A DNA stretch of 50,780 bases from Clostridia bacterium (GTDB taxonomy: Bacteria > Bacillota > Clostridia > Lachnospirales > Lachnospiraceae). Below, one piece after another: positions 9,464-18,941 of this stretch. The DNA lies in NCBI GenBank assembly GCA_910576205.1, contig CAJTHL010000006.1:136432-187211 (forward strand). Reading direction: 5' to 3'. The translations under genes and the position numbers were made by a program. Each line of letters opens with the position of its first letter. Position 1 is the stretch's first letter. A model generated the notes under the pieces. It was not told the origin of the DNA. It saw only the letters and a program-made list of their open reading frames with translations, and did not search any database.

Positions 9464-10083
9464 TATGCGTACACCTCCTCAATGGTGGCTATCGCAGCTT
9501 TTGTTGCGACAACGGTATTGTATTTCAGAATGTCATATACGTTGATGGTGTTGGTCAGCGCGGTCTTTACATCCGGGAGATTCCTTGCGGACATTACCAC
9601 ATTCTGGTCATTCTCGTTCAGCACTACCAGCGCTTTGTTCACTTTAAGATTGTCAAGGGCTGCCTTGAAATTCTTTGTCTTGATCCCGTCAAGCTTCAGC
9701 TCGTCAACTACGATCAGCTTCTTCTCCTGTAATCTGGAGGTCAGCGCGGATTTCAGAGCCAGCTTCTTCTCTTTCTTATTTAAACGGATGGTGTAGTCTC
9801 TCGGTGTGGGAGCAAATACCACGCCGCCGCCCGTCCACTGGGGCGCTCTGGTGGAACCCTGTCTTGCGTGGCCGGTTCCCTTCTGCCTCCAGGGCTTTCT
9901 TCCTCCACCGGAAACCTCGGAGCGGGTCTTTGCTTTCTGCGTTCCCTGACGCTTATTTGCAAGCTGTGCAACAACAGCCAGATGTACCAGGTGGTCGTTT
10001 ACTTCCACGCCAAACACTGCATCGCTTAACTCCATTGTGCCAACTTCTTTGCCTTCCATATTATAAACAGATACGCTTGCCAT
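9463..10083 (-). CDS. rplD: 50S ribosomal protein L4
   Basis: L4 (206 aa) with the conserved extended loop ([20 protein letters not shown]) that reaches into the exit tunnel, and the C-terminal [19 protein letters not shown] region. In Gammaproteobacteria L4 represses the S10 operon; whether it does so here cannot be told. Starts at [15 protein letters not shown] with an AGGAGG site. Confidence 0.97.
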   Translation of the reverse strand: MASVSVYNMEGKEVGTMELSDAVFGVEVNDHLVHLAVVAQLANKRQGTQKAKTRSEVSGGGRKPWRQKGTGHARQGSTRAPQWTGGGVVFAPTPRDYTIRLNKKEKKLALKSALTSRLQEKKLIVVDELKLDGIKTKNFKAALDNLKVNKALVVLNENDQNVVMSARNLPDVKTALTNTINVYDILKYNTVVATKAAIATIEEVYA

Positions 10084-10109
10084 CTGTAAGTCCTCCTTTC
10101 CACTAAAGA

Positions 10110-10745
10110 TTATCTGCTAACCTTTACTGCTTCTTTGATAGTCACTAATGCCTTCCTGGGGCCGGGTACGGCGCCCTTTACCAGCAGCAGATTGTTTTCT
10201 GCGTCTACCCTTACTACCTCAAGGTTCTGGACGGTAACTCTCTTGTGTCCCATATGTCCGGGCATTCCTTTTCCCTTGAACACCTTGCTGGGATCGGAAC
10301 ATGCGCCGTTGGAACCTTGATGACGATGGAATTTGGAACCGTGGGTCATGGGTCCTCTGTGCTGTCCATGTCTCTTGATGGCGCCCTGGAATCCTTTTCC
10401 CTTTGAAACAGCAGTTGCGTCAACCTTGTCGCCAGCCTCAAAAACGTCAACCTTGATTTCCTGGGCCAGAGCGTACTCTTCCGCGTTCTCAAATTTGAAC
10501 TCTCTTACATATCTCTTATAGGACACGCCGGCTTTCTTGAAGTGTCCCTGCAGCGGCTTGTTTACCAGCTTCTCTCTCTTGTCAACAAAGCCTACCTGCA
10601 CTGCGCTGTAACCATCGTTTTCAACGGTCTTGACCTGGGTCACCACGCAGGGACCGGCCTGAAGCACAGTTACCGGAGTCAGCACTCCGTCTTCGTTGAA
10701 AATCTGTGTCATTCCAACTTTGGTTGCTAAAATAGCTTTTTTCAT
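10110..10745 (-). CDS. rplC: 50S ribosomal protein L3
   Basis: L3 (211 aa), an early assembly protein near the peptidyl-transferase centre. It starts [20 protein letters not shown] and has the [20 protein letters not shown] and FHRHQGSNG signatures. It is second in the operon after rpsJ, with an AGGAGG site. Confidence 0.98.
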   Translation of the reverse strand: MKKAILATKVGMTQIFNEDGVLTPVTVLQAGPCVVTQVKTVENDGYSAVQVGFVDKREKLVNKPLQGHFKKAGVSYKRYVREFKFENAEEYALAQEIKVDVFEAGDKVDATAVSKGKGFQGAIKRHGQHRGPMTHGSKFHRHQGSNGACSDPSKVFKGKGMPGHMGHKRVTVQNLEVVRVDAENNLLLVKGAVPGPRKALVTIKEAVKVSR

Positions 10746-10805
10746 GTCTTTTCCTCCTTGTTTCTCTACAGCGGAACGTTCGCACGTTCATCCTAGCTGA
10801 AGGAA

Positions 10806-11120
10806 CTATTTGCTTTTCATTTTGATATCAATATAAACTCCCGCAGGCATCTCCAGTCTGGACAGCGCGTCCACTGTTTTCTGGGTCGGGACGATATCGA
10901 TCAGCCTTTTATGGGTTCTCTGCTCGAACTGCTCTCTGGAATCCTTATACTTGTGTACGGCCCGCAGGATGGTCACCACTTCCTTCTTTGTGGGAAGGGG
11001 AACCGGTCCGCTCACCTGGGAACCATTCTTCTTTGCAGTTTCGATGATCTTCTTTGCGGATGCATCCACCAGCTGATGGTCATACGCTTTCAGTGTGATT
11101 CTCATTACTTGACTTGCCAT
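10806..11120 (-). CDS. rpsJ: 30S ribosomal protein S10
   Basis: S10 (104 aa), also the NusE antitermination factor. The frame is open to 11216, but the start is set at 11120 ([19 protein letters not shown]): an AAGGAGG site is 11 nt upstream and the S10 family starts here. The downstream M of MRITLKA is too far from that site. The [17 protein letters not shown] signature is present. First gene of the operon. Confidence 0.96.
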   Translation of the reverse strand: MASQVMRITLKAYDHQLVDASAKKIIETAKKNGSQVSGPVPLPTKKEVVTILRAVHKYKDSREQFEQRTHKRLIDIVPTQKTVDALSRLEMPAGVYIDIKMKSK

Positions 11121-11423
11121 AAAAAAAGTCGCCTCCTTATTCGTACTTTGAAAGACCAGTACGACAAGCGGTGACTGTACACTCCTCCGTGTGTATCCTG
11201 TTTTAAAAGGTGGCACACGTGTTTCCGCTTACTTACCATGTTTTCTGGCACTCTGGTTTCCCCCAGCGGTGTTTCCACTCTTTCTGCCATACTCTCTGGC
11301 GCGGACATTTTCTGGTACAGTGACTTGTCGCCAGTTTCCTAACTTGACATTCGCTCCACGGAAAACCTGCCACAAGGGACAGCAACCTCACGCTTCACAG
11401 CTATCAATGTCACAACATTCGTT
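11121..11423 (-). other. Long untranslated leader of the S10 operon
   Basis: About 300 nt separate the predicted transcription start (near 11416) from the rpsJ start. No ORF with a start site and plausible product is seen. Leaders here often carry autoregulatory RNA, but I see no family I can name. Confidence 0.5.
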
Positions 11424-11452
11424 ATTATAAAGGAATACTCTGGGAAATGCAA
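11424..11452 (-). promoter_or_regulatory. Predicted sigma-A promoter of the S10-spc operon
   Basis: On the minus strand, -35 TTGCAT (11447-11452) and -10 TATAAT (11424-11429) are separated by 17 bp. It lies just behind aroE and points into rpsJ, so it is the best candidate for the main promoter of the whole ribosomal cluster. Confidence 0.8.
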
Positions 11453-11480
11453 GAGGTTTTTTAAAAAAAATTAAGGTTTT

Positions 11481-12338
11481 TTAATCCAGCCCAAACTCCC
11501 TCTTCAAAGTCTTTGTCATTACCTCCACCGGGGCCTCCACGCCTGTCCACAGGGTAAAATTCCTGGCTCCCTGGTTTGCCAGCATGCCCAGGCCGTTGAT
11601 GGTTTTTGCCCCGCGTTTTTCCGCTTCCTGCAAAAACAGCGTGTGGGGATCGTTAAACACCACGTCGCTGACCACCATTTTGTCCGTGACGGTGTCATAA
11701 TCCACGTCGGGCTTTTCCTGCACATCAGGGTACAGGCCGATGGACGTGGCCTGCACTACTATATCCGTTTCCGCCGGAAGCTTCAAGGCCCCTTCCCATT
11801 TTACATACTCCGCCTGTGTCCGGGTCTTTTCCCGCAAAAGCTTAGTCAGCTCTTCCCCCCGCTTCACGCCTCTGTTTACAATCCAGATTTTTGCCGCCCC
11901 CGCCAGGGCCATCTCCACGGCAATGGCACGGGCCGCCCCGCCGGCTCCCAGAATCACGATATTTTTCCCCTCTGCAGTGACGCCTTCCTGTTCCAGCGAA
12001 AGCAGAAAGCCCTTTCCGTCCGTATTCTCTCCCCAGAGCTTTCCGTCCCGGTTTACCACCATGTTTACGGCCCCGATGATCTCGGCCGCAGGGGACAGCT
12101 CATCCAGGTATTTTAAAACCTCTACCTTGTGGGGAATGGTGAGATTGATTCCCTTCATCTGAAACGCCTTCACCGCCTCCATGGCTGTTTTCAGGTTCCC
12201 CTCCTCCACACGGATAGTGAGATACCGGTAGTCCAGCCCCATTTTAGCAAAGGCCGCTTCCTCCATAACTCCCGTGGGATTTTCCTCCACCGGGCACCCA
12301 AACACGCCTACCAGCTCTGAGCGATATGATTTTCCCAT
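11481..12338 (-). CDS. aroE: Shikimate dehydrogenase
   Basis: AroE reduces 3-dehydroshikimate with NADPH in the aromatic amino-acid pathway. The 285-aa protein has the N-terminal substrate domain with NLTIPHK (catalytic Lys71) and ENTDGKG (Asp107), then a Rossmann domain with GAGGAARA at 131-138 and the C-terminal GLGMLANQGARNF. The NRG that follows the dinucleotide-binding beta strand replaces the NRT common in AroE, so an AroE/YdiB-type paralogue of somewhat different cofactor use is possible. Start has an AGGCGG site; the gene has its own promoter. Confidence 0.93.
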   Translation of the reverse strand: MGKSYRSELVGVFGCPVEENPTGVMEEAAFAKMGLDYRYLTIRVEEGNLKTAMEAVKAFQMKGINLTIPHKVEVLKYLDELSPAAEIIGAVNMVVNRDGKLWGENTDGKGFLLSLEQEGVTAEGKNIVILGAGGAARAIAVEMALAGAAKIWIVNRGVKRGEELTKLLREKTRTQAEYVKWEGALKLPAETDIVVQATSIGLYPDVQEKPDVDYDTVTDKMVVSDVVFNDPHTLFLQEAEKRGAKTINGLGMLANQGARNFTLWTGVEAPVEVMTKTLKREFGLD

Positions 12339-12392
12339 TGTAATTTTCCGCCTTTCTTAAATCTGCTCTTCCGGATATTACCAGCTTTTATT

Positions 12393-12422
12393 ATTTTAGC
12401 ACCTGGCCTGTTCCTTTGTAAA
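12393..12422 (-). promoter_or_regulatory. Predicted promoter of aroE
   Basis: Minus-strand -35 TTTACA (12417-12422) and -10 TAAAAT (12393-12398) with an 18-bp spacer, about 55 nt upstream of the aroE start. Confidence 0.6.
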
Positions 12423-12484
12423 GAACGAAAATCCGCGCAAATCCGGAAAAAACGGGGAACCGCCTCTACTTTTTAAAACCATTC

Positions 12485-12512
12485 TTGACTATCGGCCGCC
12501 AGATAGTATAAT
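12485..12512 (+). promoter_or_regulatory. Predicted promoter of the split Thr/Ser exporter genes
   Basis: Plus-strand -35 TTGACT (12485-12490) and -10 TATAAT (12507-12512) with a 16-bp spacer. Transcription would start near 12519. Confidence 0.7.
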
Positions 12513-12599
12513 AAGGAAGAAACTAATGACCCCATGCACAAGCAAAGATGCCGCGCGGCTTTTGTATCTGTCCGTTTTGCGGCTCTGCCATCTGAATAT

Positions 12600-13343
12600 A
12601 TGGACTATAAATTACTGCTGGACACCGCAGTCATGGCCGGGGAGCTGATGCTGGAAAACGGTGCGGAGACTTACCGGGTGGAGGACACCATGCACCGGAT
12701 ACTGTCTTTGTCCGATTTAAAGATTGCGGAGGTATTTGTCACAATGACCGGATTTGTGGCCACCCTGGACGACCCGTCCATCGATTCCATGACAGTGGTA
12801 CGGCGGATTTCCAGCCGTTCCACCAATCTGGACATTATCCACCGGGTAAATACCATTTCCCGGGAATTCTGCACGGGAAACATCTCCCTAAAGGATGCCT
12901 TCCACGAAATCAGGGACATTAAGCGAACGCCCTCCAAACCCAGGGCGTTCCTGTTTTCCACTACCGTAATTACCGCCTCCTTTACGCTGACCTTTGGCGG
13001 CGGCTTCTGGGAGATCGTGGTCTCCGCCATGGCCGGATTCCTTATGGCCCTGTGTCTGTACCTTTGCAGGCGATGCCGCATGCAGAATTTCTTAAGTATG
13101 CTCCTAAGCGCCGCCGTTCTGTCCGTAAGCGCCTCCCTGGGAGCCCGTCTGCTGCCGGTGCCCGGAACTCTGGACAACATTGTCATCGGGGCCATCATGC
13201 CCCTGGTGCCTGGCGTCGCCATCACAAACGCTGTCTTTGACACCTTAAACGGCGACTATCTCTCCGGCATTGCCCGGACCCTGGAAGCCTTTGTCATCGC
13301 CGCTGCCGTAGCAATCGGAATCGGACTTGGTCTTGGCATCTGA
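12600..13343 (+). CDS. Threonine/serine exporter, ThrE-type N-terminal half (DUF1212)
   Basis: Membrane protein of the split ThrE family that exports Thr, Ser or small amino acids. The start is put at 12600 (MDYKLLLDTAVMAGELML), where homologues begin; the frame is open to 12534, but that start lies so close to the predicted transcription start that its AAGGA site would hardly be transcribed. The N-terminal soluble part carries ENGAETYRVEDTM, typical of the family, followed by about five hydrophobic segments (from about residue 118) including MPLVPGVAITNAV. The partner half follows 39 nt downstream. No strong ribosome site precedes 12600, so the start is uncertain. Confidence 0.85.
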   Translation: MDYKLLLDTAVMAGELMLENGAETYRVEDTMHRILSLSDLKIAEVFVTMTGFVATLDDPSIDSMTVVRRISSRSTNLDIIHRVNTISREFCTGNISLKDAFHEIRDIKRTPSKPRAFLFSTTVITASFTLTFGGGFWEIVVSAMAGFLMALCLYLCRRCRMQNFLSMLLSAAVLSVSASLGARLLPVPGTLDNIVIGAIMPLVPGVAITNAVFDTLNGDYLSGIARTLEAFVIAAAVAIGIGLGLGI

Positions 13344-13382
13344 CAGCAGCGGATGCGGAACTAAAAACAGGAGGTTCTACCC

Positions 13383-13817
13383 ATGTTTTTTCAAATTTCA
13401 GGCTCTTTTCTGGCCGTTGTGGCCTTTTGTTTTCTCCTGGGCGTACCCAGGAAATTTATTGTCTACGCTGGTATGATCGGGGCCCTGGGCTGGGCGCTGT
13501 TTCTTATCCTGCGGGACGCAGGCCTCCCCATAGGAACCGCCACCTTCTTTTCGGGCTGTCTTATCTCCCTGTGCGCGCAGGTACTGGCCAGGGTTCTGAA
13601 AACGCCGGTGACGGTATTCGTGATTCCCGGCATCCTGCCTCTGGTGCCCGGCGCGGGCATGTATCATATTGCCTCCTCCATTATATCCTCGGACGCGGCG
13701 CAGACCTCATACTATGTTACAGAGACCCTAACTATCGCCGGAATGATCGCCGTCTCCATTATTGTGGTGGACAGCATCTTCAAACTGCTGCCCTGGCGCA
13801 GCCGTCCCCGTACATAA
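13383..13817 (+). CDS. Threonine/serine exporter, ThrE-type C-terminal half (DUF3815)
   Basis: Small (144 aa) membrane protein with four to five hydrophobic segments and the GILPLVPGAGMYH motif. That motif parallels MPLVPGVAI in the preceding gene, as expected for the two halves of ThrE. An AGGAGG site lies upstream. The two genes form an operon and probably a complex. Confidence 0.87.
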   Translation: MFFQISGSFLAVVAFCFLLGVPRKFIVYAGMIGALGWALFLILRDAGLPIGTATFFSGCLISLCAQVLARVLKTPVTVFVIPGILPLVPGAGMYHIASSIISSDAAQTSYYVTETLTIAGMIAVSIIVVDSIFKLLPWRSRPRT

Positions 13818-13915
13818 AAAACACAGTTACCGCAGATGCAAAACTCTCAGACAGCGCCTGCCGGGACAGGACCCCGGAAGGGCATATGCGGTACTTAAAA
13901 TAGGAGAATACTACT

Positions 13916-14782
13916 ATGTGGATTGCAGATAACTGGACTGACTATGAAGTGCTGGATACCTCCGGCGGAGAAAAGCTGGAGCGTTGGGGGAATTTCCTTC
14001 TCATAAGGCCGGACCCCCAGGTGATCTGGGGCACCCCGAAAACGCTGCCCGGGTGGAAGAAGCCAAACGGCCACTACCACCGCAGCCAGAAAGGCGGCGG
14101 GGAATGGGAATTCTTTGACCTTCCCCAGCAGTGGAACATTTCTTACAGAGAGCTTACCTTTCAGCTAAAGCCCTTCAGCTTCAAACATACGGGCCTTTTT
14201 CCCGAGCAGGCCGTCAACTGGGACTGGATGCAGGGGAAGATCCAAAGCGCCGGACGGCCCGTCAAAGTACTGAACCTCTTTGCCTATACAGGCGGCGCCA
14301 CCCTGGCAGCCGCCAAAGCCGGGGCAGCCGTCACCCATGTGGACGCCTCCAAGGGTATGGTAGGCTGGGCCAGAGAAAACGCCCGCTCTTCCGGTCTCTC
14401 CGAGGCTCCCATCCGCTGGCTGGTGGACGACTGCGTAAAATTTGTGGAGCGGGAAATCCGCAGAGGAAACCATTACGACGCCATTATTATGGATCCCCCC
14501 TCCTATGGCCGGGGGCCAAAGGGCGAAATCTGGAAAATCGAGGATTCCATTTATCCCTTCATAGGGCTCTGCGCAAAACTGTTAAGCCCGGATCCGCTGT
14601 TTTTCCTGGTAAATTCCTACACTACCGGACTGGCCCCGGCTGTGCTGACCTATATGCTTTCCACCGCGCTTAAGTCCTTTCACGGCACTGTGGATTCCCA
14701 GGAAATCGGGCTTCCCGTCACTTCTACCGGGCTGGTTCTGCCCTGCGGGGCAAGCGGACGGTGGGAATGTAAAAAGATATAA
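13916..14782 (+). CDS. Class I SAM-dependent methyltransferase, RlmI/RlmK-like
   Basis: The 288-aa protein has motif I NLFAYTGGATLAAAKAG (about residues 120-136), an acidic DAS after the second strand, and the DPPSYGRGPKGEIWK motif (about 198-212) typical of rRNA large-subunit methyltransferases of the RlmI/RlmK type. It lacks an N-terminal PUA domain of RlmI but has its own N-terminal region (residues 1-100). Target RNA is not determined. GGAG site upstream; downstream it converges on the PucR-like gene across a shared stem-loop. Confidence 0.85.
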   Translation: MWIADNWTDYEVLDTSGGEKLERWGNFLLIRPDPQVIWGTPKTLPGWKKPNGHYHRSQKGGGEWEFFDLPQQWNISYRELTFQLKPFSFKHTGLFPEQAVNWDWMQGKIQSAGRPVKVLNLFAYTGGATLAAAKAGAAVTHVDASKGMVGWARENARSSGLSEAPIRWLVDDCVKFVEREIRRGNHYDAIIMDPPSYGRGPKGEIWKIEDSIYPFIGLCAKLLSPDPLFFLVNSYTTGLAPAVLTYMLSTALKSFHGTVDSQEIGLPVTSTGLVLPCGASGRWECKKI

Positions 14783-14828
14783 AACGGGCTGCCGCAGTCA
14801 TAAAATCTGTGGCAGCTCATATTTTTTC
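14783..14828. terminator. Stem-loop terminator between converging genes
   Basis: GCTGCCGCAG (14788-14797) pairs with CTGTGGCAGC (14807-14816) and is followed on the plus strand by TCATATTTTTT. It ends the methyltransferase transcript and overlaps the last codons of the converging PucR-like gene. Confidence 0.7.
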
Positions 14829-16348
14829 TCATCCATAATCTGAAACACGATCAAAAGCTGGAACTGGGTGTTCTTGTCGTTTAAATTCAGCCCCGAGATT
14901 TCTTTGATGCGTTTCAGCTGATAAAGGAAGGTGGCTCTCTGAAGATAGATCTGGCGGATGGTTCTGGACACGCTCATCTGGTTTTCTATATATGCCTTCA
15001 ACGAACGCGTATAAGCCCTCCTGCGCTTCTGGTCATACTGAATAAGCTTGTGCAGCCCGGCCGGACACAAAGCCTCTATGGAGGAGCCCCCGGAAGCCTT
15101 GAGGAGCAGATGGCGGTAGGCGTAATTCTCATAGCGGAAGGTCCAGAGCATCCCGTTGCTCTCCGAGCCGATGGAAAGGGCTACAAGAGCCTGCTTATAA
15201 TACTCAGACAAATTCAGAAGATTTGTGAAGGTGTTGCTGACTCCGGCCTTTAAGAGGTTTTCCCGCTGAATATAAATCAGTTGGGAGAGAATCTCGTCCC
15301 TTGTGGAAAGAGCCCGGGCCTCGTTTACGATAAGAAGGATCTGGTCTTTGTTTATAACGGCCGCGCTTCCTTCAATGGAGGCCTCCAGCCGGGAGCTGAC
15401 GGCCGAAACGGAGCGCATTACCTGGTCATAACTGTTTATGGGAATCAGCACACAAAAATAAGAGTCCTCCACATCCCAGTGATAGTCCTCCAGGGCAGCT
15501 CCAAGCAGAGTTTCCTCCGGCTGGAAACCTTGAATAAGCTGGGACATGCATTCATCAAAGCCCTTTGGATGACCGTTAATGAGAATGTCCTGGTGTTCCA
15601 GCCCCCGGCTTAGAAACCCTGCCAGAACACGCAAAAGCAGATGATCGCAGTCCCGAAGAGGCTGGTCAAATTCACAGATCATAATACGGGCCACATAGAT
15701 CCCCTCAATGCGCACATTGTCATAGAGCAGCCTGTACCCCCACATATCCGCAGGGTAGATGGCCGGACGCATGGCGTGGACGCTTGCATGGAATACCGGA
15801 TCCAGGCGCAGCTCTTCGATCTCCGCGTTGGGCAGATAGGCGTTGATATCCTCCTCATGAAACAGGCGCAGGGATTTGGGCTTCTGTTTTTCGCAGCAAA
15901 AGATATTCCGGTGTCCCGGCGTGTACATGGTAATTGGATTCCCAAATATTTCCAGTGAACAGACGCCGTATTCCCGCAGCGAGGCATTTCTGCCCAGCAA
16001 CTGATACAGCGCGATCTCCCATCTGTTAAACATGCAATAGACGCGTCGGAGCTCCCGTAGGATTTCCAGCAGATTTTTTGCGTTTTCCAGACAGATTACA
16101 GAAAACCCATACCCGGACGGATTCTGCTGGCAGGCCCCCACTACAAGATATGCCCCGCAGGTAAACGTTTCCCAGTCCCGCTGAAAGTCCCCCGGCGAAA
16201 TCACGTAGACCGTGTCAGCTTCCGGGAGCAGGCCTCTCTCATACAAATCAGCATTCTCATAAGGCATATCAATCAGCTCCTCCCGGATACTGTCCCACAG
16301 AACTGGTTCCTTCAAAAATTCTCTTACCACATAAGCATTCAGATTCAT
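14798..16348 (-). CDS. PucR-like transcriptional regulator with C-terminal HTH
   Basis: A 516-aa cytosolic regulator. Residues about 450-505 carry a PucR-type helix-turn-helix (SRTIRQIYLQRATFLYQLKR and NLNDKNTQFQLLIVF), which in the family activates catabolic genes. The middle part resembles the GGDEF-like region seen in CdaR/PucR proteins. The start is put at 16348 (MNLNAYVVREFLKEP); an upstream TTG at 16390 is an alternative. GAGG is only 3 nt from the start. Gene is divergent from the antiporter/UroD/MFS genes, so it probably controls them. Confidence 0.78.
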   Translation of the reverse strand: MNLNAYVVREFLKEPVLWDSIREELIDMPYENADLYERGLLPEADTVYVISPGDFQRDWETFTCGAYLVVGACQQNPSGYGFSVICLENAKNLLEILRELRRVYCMFNRWEIALYQLLGRNASLREYGVCSLEIFGNPITMYTPGHRNIFCCEKQKPKSLRLFHEEDINAYLPNAEIEELRLDPVFHASVHAMRPAIYPADMWGYRLLYDNVRIEGIYVARIMICEFDQPLRDCDHLLLRVLAGFLSRGLEHQDILINGHPKGFDECMSQLIQGFQPEETLLGAALEDYHWDVEDSYFCVLIPINSYDQVMRSVSAVSSRLEASIEGSAAVINKDQILLIVNEARALSTRDEILSQLIYIQRENLLKAGVSNTFTNLLNLSEYYKQALVALSIGSESNGMLWTFRYENYAYRHLLLKASGGSSIEALCPAGLHKLIQYDQKRRRAYTRSLKAYIENQMSVSRTIRQIYLQRATFLYQLKRIKEISGLNLNDKNTQFQLLIVFQIMDEKKYELPQIL

Positions 16349-16360
16349 AAACCTCACTTT

Positions 16361-16379
16361 TTTATACAAAATGTATAAA
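16361..16379. promoter_or_regulatory. Palindrome between pucR-like gene and the antiporter operon
   Basis: TTTATAC (16361-16367), AAAAT, GTATAAA (16373-16379): a perfect 7-bp inverted repeat 12 nt upstream of the regulator start. A candidate operator for autoregulation or for the divergent operon; inference only. Confidence 0.45.
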
Positions 16380-16568
16380 TATTTTTCCAAAAAACATCTA
16401 TTTTAGCAGATACACAATGGGAAATAATGGTGATAACATAATAATATCAAAGGAAAACAGCTATGTCTATAGGGATATTTACTAAAAACCCTGTCTTTTT
16501 CCCTTGTATTTATTTTGCCATTTTGTGTAAAAACCATCACCCGTAAGATGACTGAGGAGGGAAACATC

Positions 16569-17906
16569 GTGAACGGATTGCTGGCCGGAATACCGGTTCT
16601 GATTCTGATTGTTGGCGTACTGGTTACAAAGAGAATGACGGAATCCCTCATCCTCTCATCCGTCACGGCGGTAATTATGTGCGACGGCACAAATGCCATC
16701 ACCGCCTATGTAGAAAAAATGTATACGGTCTTAAGCTCCTCCTCTTTCCAGCTTTTGATTCTTGTGTCCCTGGGTTTTGGCGGGATGATTGCCCTTCTGG
16801 AAAAATCCGGCTCCATGCTGGGATTTGGAAAAACCATGGAGCGGATCAGCAGCTCCCGTCCAAAGACTCTTGCGCTTACCTGGCTCCTTGGCGGCATCAT
16901 TTTTGTGGATGATTATCTGAATGCCCTGGCTGTGTCTGCCTCCATGCGTCCCATTGCAGACCGTCAGAAAATCCCCCGGGAACATCTGGCCTACACCATC
17001 AACTGTATGGGCGCCTGTGTGTGCGTATTGATCCCCGTGTCAAGCTGGAGCTCCTTTGCCATAGGCTGCCTGGCTGAACAGGGCCTTGACGCCGACATTT
17101 ATTTTCATGCAATCGTCTACATGTTTTACCCCATCTGCGCAATTCTCATCTGCCTTCTGGCCGCCCTGGGGCTCTTCCCCATGCTGGGCAGCCTGAAACA
17201 GGCTTACCATCGTGTGAACAGCGGCGGGAATCCTGTCGCAGAGGGTTGGAGCATAAGCAAAGAAAACGCTTCCAGTGAAACCAGGCCCTCCAATCCCTTT
17301 CATTTTCTTCTTCCCATGGCGGCTCTGGTGGCCGGAATGATGATTTTTGACAACAACATCATAATAGGGATCCTTCTGGCCCTGGTCTGCATGTTTGTGC
17401 TGTATGTTCCCCGAAAGCTTATGGAGACAAAAGAATTTCTTGACAGCTTCTTTGGCGGAGCGGCCGGCATGACCCCCATGCTGATAAATATTTTTATGGC
17501 CTTTGTCATGGAACAGGCCGTGGAAGAAATGGGCTTTACCACCACGGTAATCGAATTTTCGACGGCTTCCGTGCCTGCCTGGCTGCTGCCCGGGGTTGCT
17601 TTTCTATCCGTAGGCCTCATCACCTTTTTCGCCGCCTCCTTCTGGGCCTTGATCGTGATTTCATTTCCGATCTTCCTCCCTATGGCGGTGCAGATGGGCA
17701 TGAATCCGGCCCTTGTGACGGCGGCCGTTATGTCCGGGGTGGCCCTTGGAAGCCAGGCCTGCCTCTATTCGGACGCCGTCTTTATGGTAGCTGCCGGCAC
17801 GGAAGTGCCAAATGAAGTACAGTTTAAAACCGTGCTGCCCTATGTGGCGGTGGGTGCGGCGACAGCCGAAATATTATTTCTTATAGCAGGATTTTTATTA
17901 CAATAA
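16569..17906 (+). CDS. NhaC-family Na+/H+ antiporter
   Basis: A 445-aa membrane protein of the NhaC/YheL type with about ten to twelve hydrophobic segments and the conserved GGIIFVDDYLNALAVS, CVCVLIPVSSWSSFAIG and GVALGSQACLYSDAVF stretches. The start is the GTG at 16569: an AGGAGGG site sits eight bases upstream, and the earlier ATG would place that site inside the gene. Members move Na+, H+ or organic acids such as malate/lactate; the cluster with UroD-like and MFS genes suggests uptake or ion balance for a degraded substrate. Confidence 0.85.
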   Translation: MNGLLAGIPVLILIVGVLVTKRMTESLILSSVTAVIMCDGTNAITAYVEKMYTVLSSSSFQLLILVSLGFGGMIALLEKSGSMLGFGKTMERISSSRPKTLALTWLLGGIIFVDDYLNALAVSASMRPIADRQKIPREHLAYTINCMGACVCVLIPVSSWSSFAIGCLAEQGLDADIYFHAIVYMFYPICAILICLLAALGLFPMLGSLKQAYHRVNSGGNPVAEGWSISKENASSETRPSNPFHFLLPMAALVAGMMIFDNNIIIGILLALVCMFVLYVPRKLMETKEFLDSFFGGAAGMTPMLINIFMAFVMEQAVEEMGFTTTVIEFSTASVPAWLLPGVAFLSVGLITFFAASFWALIVISFPIFLPMAVQMGMNPALVTAAVMSGVALGSQACLYSDAVFMVAAGTEVPNEVQFKTVLPYVAVGAATAEILFLIAGFLLQ

Positions 17907-17916
17907 GGAGGGTATT

Positions 17917-18909
17917 ATGTTAACCAAAAAACAGAACCTACTGGAAACTATCCACGGAGGAGCCCCAGACCGCTTTGTAAATCAATACGAATTTCTCCAT
18001 GTGCTTCTCTCCGACCCCTACAACCTGGAGGATCCCTACCCGGAATACGGCCAGCACAATGTGACGAATTTCTGGGGTGTGACCCTCTCCTGGCCGGAAG
18101 GTACTCCCGGGCCCTTCCCCGTTCACGACGACGCCCACCGCCTGCTGAAGGACGTGACCCAGTGGAAGGAGGTCGTCAAAGCCCCCAGCCTCCTGTATCC
18201 GGGCGAAAAATGGGAGACGGCTCTAAAAGAGATAGAGGCCGTTGACCGGGAAGATATGTATGTGGCTCCCATGCTGGCTCCCGGCCTTTTTGAGCGGCTC
18301 CATTATTTTATGGGCATGGAAGATTCCATGATTAGCTTTTATGAGGAGCCCGAAGCCGTAAAAGAGCTTATTAAGTATATTACCGACTGGGAGCTCCAGT
18401 ATGCGGAAACCCTCTGCAGCCATCTCCACCCGGACGCCCTGTTTCACCATGACGATTGGGGCAGCCAGAGGTCTACCTTCCTCTCCCCGGATATGTTCGC
18501 AGAGTTTTTCCTGGACAGCTACAAGGAGATTTATGGGTATTACAAATCCCACGGCGTTGAGCTTATTGTTCACCACTCAGACTCCTACGCGGCCACCTAT
18601 GTCCCCCATATGATCGACATGGGCATCGATATCTGGCAGGGCGTTATGACCAGCAACAACATCCAGGAGCTGATTGCGAAATACGGCGGCCAGATCTCCT
18701 TTATGGGAGGAATCGACTCCGCCTCCGTAGATCATCCCGGCTGGACGAGAGAGGAAGTAAAGCGGGAAGTGGAGCGGGCCTGCAATACATACGGGACAAA
18801 ATATTATATCCCCTGCGCGTCCCAGGGAATGGCCGTTTCCACCTTTGAGGGCGTGTATGAGGCTCTTTCAGAAGAGATCGACGCAATGAGTAAAACCATT
18901 TTCAAATAA
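17917..18909 (+). CDS. Uroporphyrinogen decarboxylase / MtaA-family methyltransferase-like protein
   Basis: A 330-aa TIM-barrel protein of the UroD/MtaA superfamily that in other bacteria moves methyl groups to corrinoid or coenzyme M partners. The C-terminal GVELIVHHSDSYAATYVP carries HxD (His220-Asp222) where corrinoid methyltransferases use HxC, and Cys300 (YYIPC) supplies the third candidate metal ligand; HHDDWG lies at 177-182. No corrinoid protein or reductive activator is in the window. It sits 10 nt after the antiporter gene with an AAGGAGGG site, so it is in the same operon. Methyl donor or substrate cannot be named. Confidence 0.72.
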   Translation: MLTKKQNLLETIHGGAPDRFVNQYEFLHVLLSDPYNLEDPYPEYGQHNVTNFWGVTLSWPEGTPGPFPVHDDAHRLLKDVTQWKEVVKAPSLLYPGEKWETALKEIEAVDREDMYVAPMLAPGLFERLHYFMGMEDSMISFYEEPEAVKELIKYITDWELQYAETLCSHLHPDALFHHDDWGSQRSTFLSPDMFAEFFLDSYKEIYGYYKSHGVELIVHHSDSYAATYVPHMIDMGIDIWQGVMTSNNIQELIAKYGGQISFMGGIDSASVDHPGWTREEVKREVERACNTYGTKYYIPCASQGMAVSTFEGVYEALSEEIDAMSKTIFK

Positions 18910-18941
18910 AAACAACAGATATCCCAACGAGGAGGTTTCCC

